Of a DNA stretch of 64,000 nucleotides, positions 12,727-25,129 are shown one piece after another. The notes under the pieces are model-generated. The model worked only from the letters and a program-made list of their open reading frames with translations, made no database searches and had not been told where the DNA came from. Within the stretch, counting starts at the first letter, position 1. Each line of letters begins with the position of its first letter. The DNA comes from Saposhnikovia divaricata (lineage: Eukaryota > Streptophyta > Magnoliopsida > Apiales > Apiaceae): positions 194,274,216 through 194,338,215 of the forward strand of contig CM071594.1 of NCBI GenBank assembly GCA_036435485.1. Direction: 5' to 3'. The position numbers and the translations under genes are program-made.

Positions 12727-13719
12727 ATGGATAACTATTTTGGATGGAATAACGCTCAAGATTTCACCTATGATCAAGAACGATATCAAGATTTTAATTC
12801 TTTTCAGAATTTTAATGCGTATCAGGTGAATTCTTTATATTCTACAAACTCATGCTATGCTCCTTACCCTCCTAGCATCGATTATTCATATGCTTTTGAA
12901 AATCAATGTTATGATCCGCATTATAATTCCCAAGACCATCAAGGGTCTTCTTCATCTTCCTTATCATCATTAGAGGAGATGATGAAACAAATGGCAGCAA
13001 ACAACCTCCAATTTGCTCTTGAAAATCGATGTTATGATCCGCAATATAATTCCCAAGACCATCAAGGGTCTTCTTCATCTTCCTTATCATCATTAGAGGA
13101 GATGATTAAACAAATGGCGGCAAACAACCTCCAATTCCAAAACACCACTTATCAAAGTATACCCAACTTGGAAAACATCGCTTCTCAAAGCATATCCAAC
13201 TTGGAAAAGCAAATGAGCCAACTAGCCGAAGCCGTGAGTCGATTAGAGGAGGTCAATTCTCCTACTAATCACGATTCTTGTTTTGTAATTAATGAAAATG
13301 TTGTGCATGATGAATTTGCTTGTTTAGTTGACGATTGCCCTAGGCTTAATGATGATAAATTGGATGCAGTTGAGGATCTACCAAATTTAGAAAATACTTT
13401 TGTGCTTAATGAATTGGTAGATGAGATAAAAATTGATGAATGTCCAATTAAAATTGAGAAGGAATTTGAGCTTAAGATTGATGAGGTTGAAATTTTTGCT
13501 TGGGTATATAAGGATCCAATTTGGGAACAATTTTTGAGTCGTAGTTATAATGATTATTCTGACGATTTTTCTAACTACTTTTCTTTTTCAAAGTCTCTTG
13601 AAGATGTGAAGATCATAAAAATATTTTTATATTTTTATGGATCAAAGGTATATTTGCACACCTTGTTCTTATTATTGATTCGTAGGTATGTACATTTATT
13701 TGCTTTTTCACCTCACTAG
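12727..13719 (+). CDS. Gag-like protein of a non-autonomous LTR element (330 aa)
   Basis: This is an intact frame from the first ATG after the primer site. The N-terminus is rich in Asn, Tyr, Phe and Gln. A 41-residue unit beginning with AFENQCYDPHYNSQDHQG occurs twice in a row (12892-13014 and 13015-13137), each ending in a Leu/Met-rich helix. After it comes a heptad-like helix, NLEKQMSQLAEAVSRLEE, which resembles the helix near the end of Athila-type Gag proteins. The rest is acidic. There is no zinc knuckle and no protease. It could be a Gag relic that packages the RNA with help from another element, but that is inference. The duplication is specific to this copy as far as I can see. Confidence 0.7.
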   Translation: MDNYFGWNNAQDFTYDQERYQDFNSFQNFNAYQVNSLYSTNSCYAPYPPSIDYSYAFENQCYDPHYNSQDHQGSSSSSLSSLEEMMKQMAANNLQFALENRCYDPQYNSQDHQGSSSSSLSSLEEMIKQMAANNLQFQNTTYQSIPNLENIASQSISNLEKQMSQLAEAVSRLEEVNSPTNHDSCFVINENVVHDEFACLVDDCPRLNDDKLDAVEDLPNLENTFVLNELVDEIKIDECPIKIEKEFELKIDEVEIFAWVYKDPIWEQFLSRSYNDYSDDFSNYFSFSKSLEDVKIIKIFLYFYGSKVYLHTLFLLLIRRYVHLFAFSPH

Positions 13720-14959
13720 TTAGAATAGTTGTATAAATAAGTCGAGCCAACGATAATAAACAAAGCGCTTTTTGGGAGGCAACCCAAGGTACGGATGTAT
13801 TTATATATTTTTATTCGTGTATTAGATTTTGTTCCTCGCTTGCATTTATGTAAGGTGTTATGCATATTGTAGGTTTGAAGATTGATCTAAATATTAGTGA
13901 GTGGGAATTCCATTTTTCATCTATTTTAATTCTAAAAAAAAATTATGTATTTTTGTGGTGTGATTAATGAATTTTATAATAGATTTTCAAAAAAAAAATT
14001 GTAATAATAATGCCCTGCTCAATAATATTTAGTATCGTTAATTCTAATTTTTATAATTTTTATGTTTATTCCACTCGTACCTTGATGTGTTTGTTCATGT
14101 TTTCAGGAATTAGTATTTTATTCAGGCATTCAAGAATTTGTGGGAATTTTCTGTAAAAAAAAAAAAAATTGTAAAATTTTGGGGCTGCACGAGCTATTGT
14201 ACGGGTTACAAACCGTGCAGCAAGCCGTGCAAGAGACCGTGCAATTTTGTTCAGCTTCTGCCAGAGTTGTAGTGCAAAATGAGTGCAATTTTTAGCCCTT
14301 CACCCACTTGTTAAACAGGCCGTGCAGCTCATAAAAAAAACAGAGCAAAAGTAATACAAAACGGACATAGCACGATCCCTAACATTCACCAGCCTCCCAT
14401 CTACATCAACAGCCCTCCACTGCGCCACCATTCCCTTCCGCCCAGTTCACCACCACTTCACCTCCATCTCCGACCAACCAACACAACACTGGCCTCCACC
14501 TCTGTTTCAAACACCACCGCCAACAGCCACCTCCGTCTCCATTCGACCCTTAACCGCCGCCTCCTTCTTCAATCCACCATCAAAATCCGCCTGCAACACC
14601 AGTCGCAGCACCACCTCACCACCCTTCTCCCTTATTCCTCCTGCCACCCTCACCTCAATTTCACAACTACTCCTCAATCTCGCAACAACACCCAACCTCC
14701 GCTGCGCCCTTCATTTCCTCCTTGCAAAACAAACAATCCTTCCCTCCATTTTTCTTCACTCAGCCACATCCCTCTGCCCTTCTTCTCTCAACACCACCAT
14801 TTCTCCACCTCCACCCCACCTGTCCTGCGAACCACCAAAGCCGCCTACACTCCATTTCATTCAATTCTATTGCCGACAATTCCCGCAGCCCTTCAACGTC
14901 CCTTTCCCCTACTTCCTTCACCACTTCACCCCCCCTTTTTTTTCACAGCCGCCCCCTCC
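13720..14959 (+). other. Non-coding internal region, second half strongly pyrimidine-rich
   Basis: After the gag-like ORF there is AT-rich DNA to about 14160. Then comes a patch with repeated ccgtgca words (14190-14320), echoing the gtacggccgt words in the LTR. From about 14380 the plus strand is almost pure C and T with few G. Frames that stay open here (near 14722-14964) are Pro/Ser/Thr-rich by composition only, and I do not call them genes. The region ends abruptly at 14959/14960, where Tekay LTR sequence starts 525 bp inside the LTR. Confidence 0.7.
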
Positions 14960-16680
14960 CCTAAGGATTTATTAAGAGGATTTAAGGAATTTAAGTGCAA
15001 GAATTATAAAGGAGGATTAAATATATTAGTTATAATTATTAAGAAAGTTTCCGGTAAAACCCTAACTAGAAATCCTTGAGACATTCCTACGAACGATTAA
15101 TTAATTGAGCAATAAACGAATAAAAGGATGCATCCAAGCTTGCATGACACACCATTCAAGTGAGTGGAATATGACATCATCACCTTTATTAAAGGTAACT
15201 AGGATACTTAGCAATCCAACCAAGCAATTAGCAAACTAACTGCATGGTTAGCCTTAAATCAACCAATGGACAACACTTGGCATGCAAAATACATCATCCA
15301 TGACATCACCACTTTAATAAAGTAACCAAGGGAGAGATATAGCTGGCCATATTTCACTTTATGCATTCTTATCAAAACAACAAAGCAAAACAACATTTTC
15401 TCTCCATTTCTTCCATAAAATTCTGCCCATTCTTAGCTAATTGGAAGTCCAACTTCCAACCATCACTTGTTCTTCAAATTTTTATGGTAAGTACTACATA
15501 TCATGGTGATGATCTCCTAGAAATATCAGCTTCAAATTCATCTTTTTCCATTTTTAAATAAATCATCAAAGTGCTGATGAATAGTAACTTTTATGAACTA
15601 ATCTTGATTTCTTGAATTCTTATGGTGGATCTAGCAACTCTAAGGCCATACAAGGATAGATCAAGGCTTAGTGAGGCTCTAGGACACTCCAAGGAAGGTA
15701 ATCATCACTTGAAACCCTAGGTCCTACTTTGAGATTTGTTAAGTTCTTGATGGATTTAGTGTAAGTGATGTAGTAGTATGATTATAAGCATGATTATGAA
15801 GTTTGTTAGTGGATCTAAACATGATTGTGATATGTTGGTCAAGATGATGTTCTTGGACAGTAGGAGATGTATAATATGTGTATAACTTGTATTGATGCCC
15901 GATGTGGCTTGGTATTGACGACATGATTTTCGGAACGTTCGATATATAGCCGTTATAATGACGAAATTTCGTTAACACTTAAAATCCGTTCTTGACAGTA
16001 AGATTGAACCTCTGATCTTGATGAACAATTAACCCAACCTTATAGATCTCGAGCCATAGATCATTTTGGAAAAAGAATCGAAACATTCTGACTTACGGTT
16101 TAGGAGTTATGACCGAATTACTAAAAGTGGTTCGAAACCGTAATCGAAAGTTCGTAATTAAAATTGGATTCCCTTAACGTACTTAATTCAGTTGCGAATC
16201 GAGGTAATTAAATACTAGGGATAAAAAGGAAGGTGTGAGAAGAAACCTCATGTCAAATGGATCGATTTCCGATTTTATAAAAATGTTCGAATCGAGGTTA
16301 AGTACGAACGAACTCCTAAAACGGACACTCGATTATAACTTTAAGAAAACCACTTAGAAAATACTCGAAGCATGATTCTTCGACCTTAGAACTTATACGA
16401 CTTAAGTATACACCAAGTGTAAGCATAATGACATGTCGTAGTAGCGAACAAATATCGAATCGTATCGGTGATAAAAGAGTTACAATAAATGGGGTATAAC
16501 GAGATAACTTGAAATCGTGTTTCGATTTAAGTTAAGTATATACTTAGCTTTTTAAATTGTGTAAGTGGTTAATCTCGAATACTTTGATTATTTATAGATC
16601 GCCGAGCAGACCCCGGACACGCTACCCCTACTCTACCACCAGGAAAGTTTTCGAACCTTTCTTTTTTAAGGCTGTTGTTG

Positions 16681-16731
<51 letters not shown>

Positions 16732-18895
16732 TTTCAGTATACATATGCCATAGCATGCATGCCTATTCTCGAATTACTTTGAAATGCTTGTTCCCTAATG
16801 AGTGCTGACTTATATGCTAGATAGAGAACATATCTGTTATAAATCGATTATTGCTAAAGCCCTTAGTGAAGGGCATATGAATCTTATTCATTGCATATAG
16901 ACCGGGAGTCAGTATTTCTTGATATATTATGATTATATCGGAGGAAAATATTTAAGTAACTATTTTCTTTCCTTATTTGGTTGACGATTATTATTTTGAA
17001 TATTCGTCTACGATTATTTAATTAAAGAGCATCGATACAAATAATCATTTGAACTATATTTATACAATGAATATTATTGTTCAATATTCATTTTAAGCCG
17101 ATCCGATTATCGAATATTATGACGAATATTCATTTGATAATTATTTCTTCAATAAATATTATTAATTTAAAATATTCATTATTCATTCAATGAATATTAT
17201 TTCCAATATTCATTTGGAGTCTACTCTTTGTCGAATATCGTTTCGAATATTCCCTTGAAATATATTCATTATTTATTTATTGAATATTACTTCAAATATT
17301 CATCTGTTCATTACCTAAATATTATTTCGAATATTCATTCGAGTTCTATTTATTCGATAATTATTAAGTTAAATACTCAGTAATTGCTTAATGAATATTA
17401 TTTATGAATTTTTATTCGAAGATCACTCTGATTATTATTAAATTTAGTTCTTCAATATTTTTGACTTAATAAATATTCTTTGAATATTTATTTAATCCTT
17501 CTAACTCGTTTAAGAACGGCTCACTTCATTCAAATATTATTTTAAATCCCCGAATATTATATAAAATATTCCGGAGTCTTATTATTAATATTATACTATC
17601 GAGAAAGGTTCTCAAAGATCCTATTCTTTTCACTCAGATCTATCCTTCAATTAATAAGGGAACCTTACTTGAGAAATGTTATTTATCTTGTCGACTTCCC
17701 GGTCATAAATTCTTCGAAACTATTCTTTTCACACGCAACTTGATTGATTGTCTATCAATTGAATCTTTGTGTTACCTCCTCATTGTTCAAGGGGTAAGGT
17801 CATTGGAACAAGTGATATCTGTTAACAAGCAATAGCTTGGAATATATCGGTGAATTTTCCTTTCCAACTAGATACGGCTACTTTCTGGAGTCTTATCAAC
17901 AAGTAGTATACTTGGGGAAAGGGGAACGAACTTTATGATTCAGAGTCGTGGAAGTTATTTGAACTAGGAGCCGCGTAAGTGGCCGAGTAGCGCCGGTCCA
18001 GCAATGGCCCAACCGTTAGCCGGGGGGTTCCAGAGGGCGGTTGACAAGTAAATCCGTCAGTACTTCCTTCTACATGTAGAGAACAAAAATTGGGGAGCAT
18101 AACAAGCGACTGATCATCGTAAATGTTGTGTCTCCTGGCGCGTCAATGCTCCCGTAATGAGTTCATCTTCCAAAGTGGAAATTTTTTGCAACATCACCAC
18201 TGTTGGTAGGGTGAAGAAGTGTTCGAAACTGGAATTGCATATTTTTCCTGCAATTTCCCTTTTGCGAAATATGAGATTATCTTGCGTATCTTTGTCATAA
18301 CAAATATTTCCACAGATTGCATATGTTGAGTTACCTTGTAACTTCATCGTATATTTTATACTGGCATCATGTTCACTAATGCATGGCATATGGTTTCAAA
18401 GATATTTGAACTGAGATACACATATATCATCACTGTTCTATTATATATTGTTGGTGGGCTATTGCTCACCCTTGCTTATTTATTATGTCACAACAACAGC
18501 TAGGACACATGGCTCACGTAAGGCGCACTCGGCGCAAGCAGGTTACCCCACCCACAGGGCTCCCCGCTGACATCATCGATGCCATTGCTGAGGTAGCATA
18601 GATAGTCAGCTTTTGGTTTACCAGTCTAATTATATGTATCAATAACTTTAATCAACGGCAAAACTACTAAACTTATGCTTTATTCGTTTTGAGTTGTAAT
18701 AACTTTTAATCATGGATTCTAGTAGCAAAGACTTATTTCAATTTCATCTCTGGGACTATAACTGTGTGTATGTGAGTTGATATATTGTGGGGTCACAGCA
18801 TGCTATATATTTATTGTGGACTCAAGTCAAGTGTTATCTATGGAAAATGAGACCGTAACGACCCGATCCCTGACCCCGGATCTGGGGGTGTTACA
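14960..18895 (+). repeat. 5' LTR of the Tekay-type element, first 525 bp deleted
   Basis: The sequence matches the 3' LTR from 25655 onward and ends GGGGGTGTTACA at 18895. It keeps the uninterrupted version of the site where the young copia sits in the 3' LTR (aaaag at 15122-15126). It contains a TA microsatellite (about 16683-16724) and an AATATTC-rich block (about 16980-17580). The stretch gtgggctattgctcaccc near 18452 resembles a motif common near the end of such LTRs. No gene is supported inside it. Confidence 0.93.
16980..17580. repeat. AATATTC-rich block in the 5' LTR
   Basis: About 600 bp is filled with aatattc, gaatatt and aatattcatt words on both strands. It is matched almost base for base at 41810-42420 in the 3' LTR and in kind at 4960-5700. 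It has no coding content. Confidence 0.8.
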
Positions 18896-18899
18896 GAAA

Positions 18900-18911
18900 T
18901 GGTGTCAGAGC
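18900..18911 (+). promoter_or_regulatory. Primer binding site, tRNA-iMet type, one mismatch
   Basis: tggtgtcagagc follows the LTR end by four bases. It differs at one position from the usual tggtatcagagc seen at the sister sites near 3598, 38670 and 60070. It lies in a leader shared with the minus-strand element at the left of the window. Confidence 0.9.
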
Positions 18912-19059
18912 GAGAGTTATAAATCCCAAGAGATGATACGACGTTATAATAATAAATTCACTAAGATAATAAGAACTCTTGCCAAGTTCACTAAAACCCT
19001 TACGGGAACTTTTTCAGTATCATGATAGTAATATAGTTCGTCTTGTGTAGGAGAGCGAC

Positions 19060-19950
19060 ATGGCTGCCCAGGAGGCATCTAAGAGACAGCGTGATGAGGG
19101 CATGTTCCGGACTAGAGACCCAGATTGTGATCACTTGCCGGAGGAGGATACTGATGTTATGGATTCTAAGGAGGAGGACCATGAGGAGGTCCCGGCTGAT
19201 GCAGATACAGATGTTATTGAGTCTGAGGAGGAGGAGGACCTGGAGGAGGTCCAGGCAGGTGAGAGTACTGAGATAGTTGCTGAGGATGTTGCTGAGGAGG
19301 ATCTTGAGGAGAGCTAGGCTGAGGATGATTATTGGGTTGTATCTGAGATTAGGACTATGGAAGAGGACACTGATATGACCACTGAGCAGGTCATGGCTGC
19401 TGTTGTTGGACAGACTGTAGATGAGGGTACAGAGGGAGATGTTGATGAGCCAGCTGCTGACCCTATTGGGAGTTCGGGACTTCACTTACCCCCACTCCCC
19501 ACTGAGAGGGCCCCTTCACCACCACCCCTACCTTTGAGTCCATATCTAGATGGGTTTGAGGAGCTGACACCAGAGCCGCAGCAGATAGAGATCATTCCCC
19601 CAGCAGACCCAGCCCTTCTACCCCATGCCCCGACTGAGGGGATCCCAGCATGTTTACACCATTATGTTGTGGGCAGACTTTCTACAGAGGTGGCCGTAGC
19701 TGAGGCCCGATTGGCAGAGTCCCGCAGAGAGCTAGAAGCGGAGAGAGAGGCCCGGCTGATGCATCAGGGTAGGAGGCGTACCAGGGCCAGAACGATGATT
19801 AGGGAGGTGACCCGCATAGAGCTGAGGGCTAGAGTGAGGGTGCGACAGCTACCCAGTGATGGACATGATATGATATCCAGGGCGGAAGCAGAGGAGATTT
19901 TCCGTGTTGCTATGAGGAGGGTTCGGATGATGTTTCACCATCGTGGCTGA
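19060..19950 (+). pseudogene. Acidic, coiled-coil ORF upstream of gag, one in-frame stop
   Basis: One frame of 297 codons runs from the ATG in gcgacATGGCTGCC to the stop at 19950, broken only by a TAG at 19315-19317, probably once CAG. The first 100 residues are very acidic (for example DVIESEEEEDLEEVQ). The middle is Pro-rich (APSPPPLPLSP). The C-terminal third is a basic, helix-forming stretch with many Glu, Arg and Ala (RLAESRRELEAEREARL), likely a coiled coil. There is no zinc knuckle or enzyme motif. It lies between the primer site and gag, where Tekay elements usually have only a leader. A decayed acidic frame is in the same place in the left element (3270-3420). Function unknown. Confidence 0.6.
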
Positions 19951-20374
19951 GATTGGGGTTAGTGATATAGTAGTCTAGTTGTCTAGTCTTGTACGGACAT
20001 AGTAGTGCCGATTTTTGGTAGGGACAGTCTCAGTGTATGTAGTTTTCCCTGATGCAGACTAGACAGATAGACAGCAGATCTCACTTTTGACTTGTTGTTG
20101 CTAGGATGGTTGTACTTTACTTATCAGTTGTTGTAACCGGATGTTGTACCTTTTGGTACCTTGTATATATTTATTTCCCTTTCAGTCATTTCAGTTTCAT
20201 TACGACACGATCATTCGTTGTTATATTATATCTGCACGTTCTACTTTCGAATAAAATGCCATGAGATATAGAACTGTGGGATCTTACATCCAAATATGTA
20301 ACAAATTTTGCAAGGAGGAATCCGTTAAAACAGGTAAACAAGCCTAACGAATAATTTTCCAAATTTTCAGTAAA
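19951..20374 (+). other. Non-coding leader between the acidic ORF and gag
   Basis: No gene. It is T-rich and ends in a pyrimidine tract with ttttcag four bases before the gag ATG, which looks like a 3' splice site. If used, splicing could remove the acidic ORF and place gag-pol first on the RNA. I see no proof of splicing. Confidence 0.5.
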
Positions 20375-23300
20375 ATGCCTCCAAGAAGAATGGGAATTAG
20401 GGCTAATCCCCGTGAGTCTATCGACCAAGAGAGCCACAATCAACACGAAGAAAACCCTGAGTATGACGAAGAACAAGACGAGGATTATAATGAGCAAGAA
20501 GACTCCCAGTACGGAGCAGAGGATGAACCCATGTATTCTGAGGACTTCGAAGAAGAAGTAGAAGAAGGGGAAGATGAGGTAGAACAGGAAGGGGAAAATC
20601 AGGGCGGAAACCCTATGGGACAATTTATTGATCTGCTTAGGCAGAATCTGAACCAACATCCCCAACCACCCCAAGGAAACAACACTACTGTGGCCAATTC
20701 TTTCAGGGCCTTCAAGTCCCTTAAGCCCCCAGAGTTTCACGGATCGACTGACCCGGTAGAGGCCAGAGCCTGGATTAAAGAAATGGAAAAGTCCTTCGAA
20801 ATTCTGAGCATCGAAGAGGCACAAAAGACTGTCTTTGCCACCTACCTTCTGAAGGGAGAGGCTAATTACTGGTGGGAAGCCAAAAAGAATATGGAAGCTG
20901 ATGCTATTGTAAACTGGGAGAGGTTCAAGAAATTGTTCTTAGAAAAGTACTTCCCAAGGTACATGAAGACCCAGATGGAGCTTAAGTTTCTAGAGCTAAA
21001 GCAGAATAACTTGTCGGTGGCTGACTATGAAGCCAAATTCACTGAACTATCAAGATTTGTACCGGAGTTTGTGGACACAGAGGAAAAGAAGGCTAATAGG
21101 TTTCAACAAGGGTTGAAACAGTGGATTCAGAACAGAGTGGCAATTTTAGAGATTACTGATTATGCAACCTTGGTACAGAAGGCAACCATTGTGGAAGCTG
21201 GAAGTGACCAGATGCAGAGGGAAAGAGAGAAAGGGGGAATAAAGAGAAAGCATGTCAGCATGGGCGGAGGTTCCGTAGGAGGAAAACCCCCGAGTAAGTT
21301 TAACCGAGGAACAGTTTCCCTACCTGGGAGGAACATAGGGTTTAAACCATCTGTGAGTGCAAGTGTGAGCCAGGGCGGCCAGCCAGCAGGAGTTCCCCGT
21401 TCCAACCTCTCCAGACCTTCATTACCATTATGTGCAACCTGTGGGAGGAGGCATTCTGGAGTGTGCACCCAGAGAATGGTAACTTGCTTCAAATGTGGAC
21501 GAGTGGGTCACTATTCCCACAATTGCCCCACGGTTACCCCTGTTGCCAGCAGAGGCGCAACTTGTTTCCAATGCGGACGGCAAGGGCACATGAGGAAGGA
21601 TTGCCCGATGAACAAGCCAGCAGCCTCAGGGGCAAGCAAAGCTGCTTCAAATAGGCCACCAACTGCTAGGACTTTTAATATGACTGTGCAAGATGCTGTG
21701 AAAGACACGGATGTGATAGCAGGTACCTTTTCTCTCAACTCAGTTAGTGCAAATGTCTTATTTGATTCTGGAGCAACTAAGTCTTTTATATCTAGAGATT
21801 TTGCGCATAAACTGCAACTTAAGACGCAACCACTAAAGAATTCCTTGCAAGTAGAGATAGCTAATCAAGAAGTAGTTCCAGTTAATCAGATTCACCCTAA
21901 CTGCAAACTAGAAATAAGTGGACAATCTTTCCATGTTGATTTGATTCCCTTTAAGTTAGGGGAGTTCGATGTCATTTTAGGAATGGACTGGTTATCTCGC
22001 CATAACGCACAGATAGACTGTAAAGGAAAGAAGGTTAGGTTGAAAACCCCAGGAAAGAAGGAATTAGTATTTAAAGGGATACGACAGACCCAACATATTC
22101 TGACCATGGCACAAGCCAAAAGATTGCTACGAAAAGGGAACGAGGCTTATTTAACTTACGTTATAGACACCCAGAAGGAAGCACCTAGTTTACAAGATAT
22201 CCCAGTAGTGAATGAATTTGAAGATGTGTTTCCATCAAACCTTCCAGGATTACCACCTGATAGGGCAATCGAGTTTGCTATTGAGTTAGCCCCTGGAACG
22301 GCGCCAGTTTCAAAGGCCCCGTACCGATTAGCCCCAGTAGAGATGAAAGAGCTAGCTAAACAATTGCAGGAATTGTTGGATAAGGGCATGATAAGGCCCA
22401 GCGTGTCGCCTTGGGGCGCACCAGTGCTGTTTGTCAAAAAGAAGGACGGGAGTATAAGGCTATGCATAGACTACCGAGAGTTGAACAAGCTCACCATAAA
22501 GAACAAGTACCCATTACCCAGGATAGATGACTTGTTTGACCAGCTAAGAGGTGCTGAATATTTCTCCAAGATTGACCTGAGAACCGGATATCACCAATTG
22601 AAGATCAAAACCGAAGATATCCCAAAGACTGCATTCCGTACCAGATATGGACATTACGAGTTCTTGGTGATGTCCTTTGGATTGACCAATGCTCCCGCAG
22701 CTTTTATGGATCTGATGAATAGAGTATTCAAGGAATATTTGGACCAGTTTGTTATAGTTTTCATTGACGATATCTTGATCTACTCAAAGACAGAGGCAGA
22801 ACACGCTGAACACTTAAGGATAGCCTTGGAAATACTCAGGAAAGAGCGACTATATGCCAAATTTTTGAAATGTGAATTTTGGAAAAACGAGGTGCAATTC
22901 TTAGGGCATGTGATAAATAGGGAAGGAGTGTTGGTTGACCCCTCCAAAATAGAGGCAGTGTCAAACTGGGAACGACCAACCACCCCAACGGAAGTAAGAA
23001 GTTTCATTGGGTTGGCCGGATATTACAGACGATTCGTTCAAGATTTTGCCAAGATAGCTGCTCCGTTAACTCGACTCACCCGTAAAACTGAGAAATTTGA
23101 ATGGACTGAGAAATGCGAGAAGAGTTTTCAATAACTGAAGAGAAGATTGGTAACGGCCCTAGTGTTGGCATTGCCAGATGGAAAAGGGGATTTCGTGATC
23201 TACAGTGATGCTTCACATAAAGGGTTAGGGTGCGTGCTCATGCAGCACAGTAAAGTAATTGCATATACGTCAAGGCAGTTAAAGGAATATGAGATTCGAT

Positions 23301-25096
23301 ACCCCACCCATGATCTGGAATTAGCAGCCATAGTTTTTGCTATAAAGATTTGGAGGCATTACTTGTATGGGGAGAAGTGTGAGATTTTTACTGATCATAA
23401 GAGCCTCAAGTACATTTTTACCCAAAAGGAGCTGAATATGCGCCAGAGAAGATGGCTGGAGTTAATTGAGGATTATGATTGCGAAATTCGATATCACCCG
23501 GGTAAAGCCAATGTGGTGGCTGACGCCCTTAGTAGGAAAGAGAAGCTTAAGATGATTACTTCAGAAGAGGAGTTGATAAAAGACTTCGAGAAGCTGGAAA
23601 TCGATGTCACAATACCAAGTGAGGGTCAAGAGAAATTAATGGAAATTCGAATCCAGCCCCCGTTGTTGGAAAAGATCAGGCTATACCAGGAACAAATGAT
23701 GAAAGAAGAGGAGAACTCGACAGAGGAGATAATGATTGGGGAGGAAATCAAGTGTGAAAAAGACAAAGAAGGAATCATGAGGTATGCATGGAGGATATGG
23801 GTCCCAAATGTGCAGGAATTAAAGGATGAAATTTTACATGAGGCACACAACTCAAGATACTCAGTGCACCCAGGTAGTACCAAAATGTATAGAGATTTGA
23901 AGGAGTATTATTGGTGGCCCAACATGAAGAAGGTTGTGACAGAGTGGGTAGGCAGATGCTTGACCTGCCAGCGAGTAAAAGCTGAGCACCAGAGACCTAG
24001 TGGACTCCTACACCCTTTGGAGATCCCTAAATGGAAATGGGAGCACTTAGCCATGGATTTCGTAGTAGGGTTACCAAGGACCAAAGCTAACCATGATGCT
24101 ATATGGGTAATTGTAGACCGGCTAACGAAGTCAGCTCACTTTCTTCCGATTAATGAAAGATATACGGTCGACAGGATAGTAGATATCTACTTGAAAGAGA
24201 TAGTGGCGCGACATGGAGTCCCAGTCGCCATAGTATCTGATCGAGACCCTAGATTCAACTCCAAATTTTGGAGGAGCTTTCAGGAATGTGTAGGAACCCG
24301 GCTGAATATGAGCACGGCCTATCACCCTCAGACAGATGGGCAAAGTGAGAGGACTATCCAAACCCTAGAAGACATGTTGAGAGTCTGTGCTATAGACTTC
24401 AAAGGAAGTTGGGATGACCATTTGCCCCTAATTGAGTTCTCTTATAATAACAGCTTTCATTCAAGCATAGGAATGCCGCCTTATGAGGCCCTTTATGGAA
24501 GGAAATGCCGATCACCCTTATATTGGGATGAAGTTGGAGAGCGAAAGATGCTCGGGCCTGAAATAGTCCAAAGAACTAAAGATGTAGTGGATCTAATCAC
24601 AGGACGGCTGGTAGCAGCCCAAGATCGACAAAAGAAATATGTCGACTTAGCTCCGAAAGGAAAGGAATATGAAGTAGGAGATCTGGTGTTCTTGAAGGTA
24701 TCTCCTTGGAAAGGTTTGATGCGATTTGGAAAGAAGGGAAAGCTAAGTCCTAGATACATTGGACCCTTTGAAATCTTGAGACGTATCGGAGAACTAGCTT
24801 ATGAACTGGCATTACCCCTGAATCTGCAGCAAGTGCACAATGTGTTCCATGTCTCAATGCTGAGGAAGTATAATCCGGATGCCAAACACATAGTGGTATA
24901 TGAACACGTGGGCATACAACCAGACCTGACCTATGTTGAGCAGCCTGTGGAAATTATAGGCCGGAACGAACAAGTGCTCCGGAACAAGGTCGTCAAACTT
25001 GTCAAAGTCTTATGGCAGAACCACAACGTAGAAGAATCAACCTGGGAGCTAGAAAGTGCAATGCCAGAAAAGTATCCCCATTTGTTTTCAGATTGA
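20375..25096 (+). pseudogene. Gag-pol polyprotein of Tekay-type chromovirus, one nonsense codon
   Basis: A single frame of about 1570 codons has one TAA (23132-23134) after SFQ, between RT and RNase H, where the family has FQ-x-LKRRL. The order of domains is: acidic N-terminus; Gag core (residues about 125-290); zinc knuckles CFKCGRVGHYSHNC (about 370) and CFQCGRQGHMRKDC (about 397); protease DSGAT (about 464); RT with LFVKKKDGS, FSKIDLRTGYHQ and catalytic FIDDILIY (about 796); RNase H with YSDAS; integrase with an HHCC zinc site (ends CLTCQR), then DFVVGLPR, SDRDPRF and TDGQSERT; and a C-terminal chromodomain-like segment (VKVLWQNHNVEESTWE). The length is usual for the clade. All catalytic residues I looked for are present, so the stop is the main lesion. 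Confidence 0.95.
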
Positions 25097-25112
25097 TTCC
25101 GGGATGGAATCC

Positions 25113-25129
25113 TTTTAAGGAGGGGAGAC
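25113..25129 (+). promoter_or_regulatory. Polypurine tract of the Tekay-type element
   Basis: aaggaggggagac directly precedes the 3' LTR start TGTAAGAACCC at 25130. It is the usual primer for plus-strand DNA synthesis and fixes the LTR border. Confidence 0.9.

Noticed and set aside
14722..14964. Small Pro/Ser-rich protein
   Set aside because: Follows from the C+T-rich composition; no family features, and it runs across the deletion join.
18114..18389. 91-aa minus-strand ORF repeated at 42954-43229
   Set aside because: Conserved only because both lie in LTRs of the same element; no protein family features.
19000..19485. 161-aa Leu-rich minus-strand protein
   Set aside because: Antisense shadow of the acidic ORF at 19060.
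20186..20824. 212-aa hydrophobic minus-strand protein
   Set aside because: Antisense shadow of the acidic Gag N-terminus.
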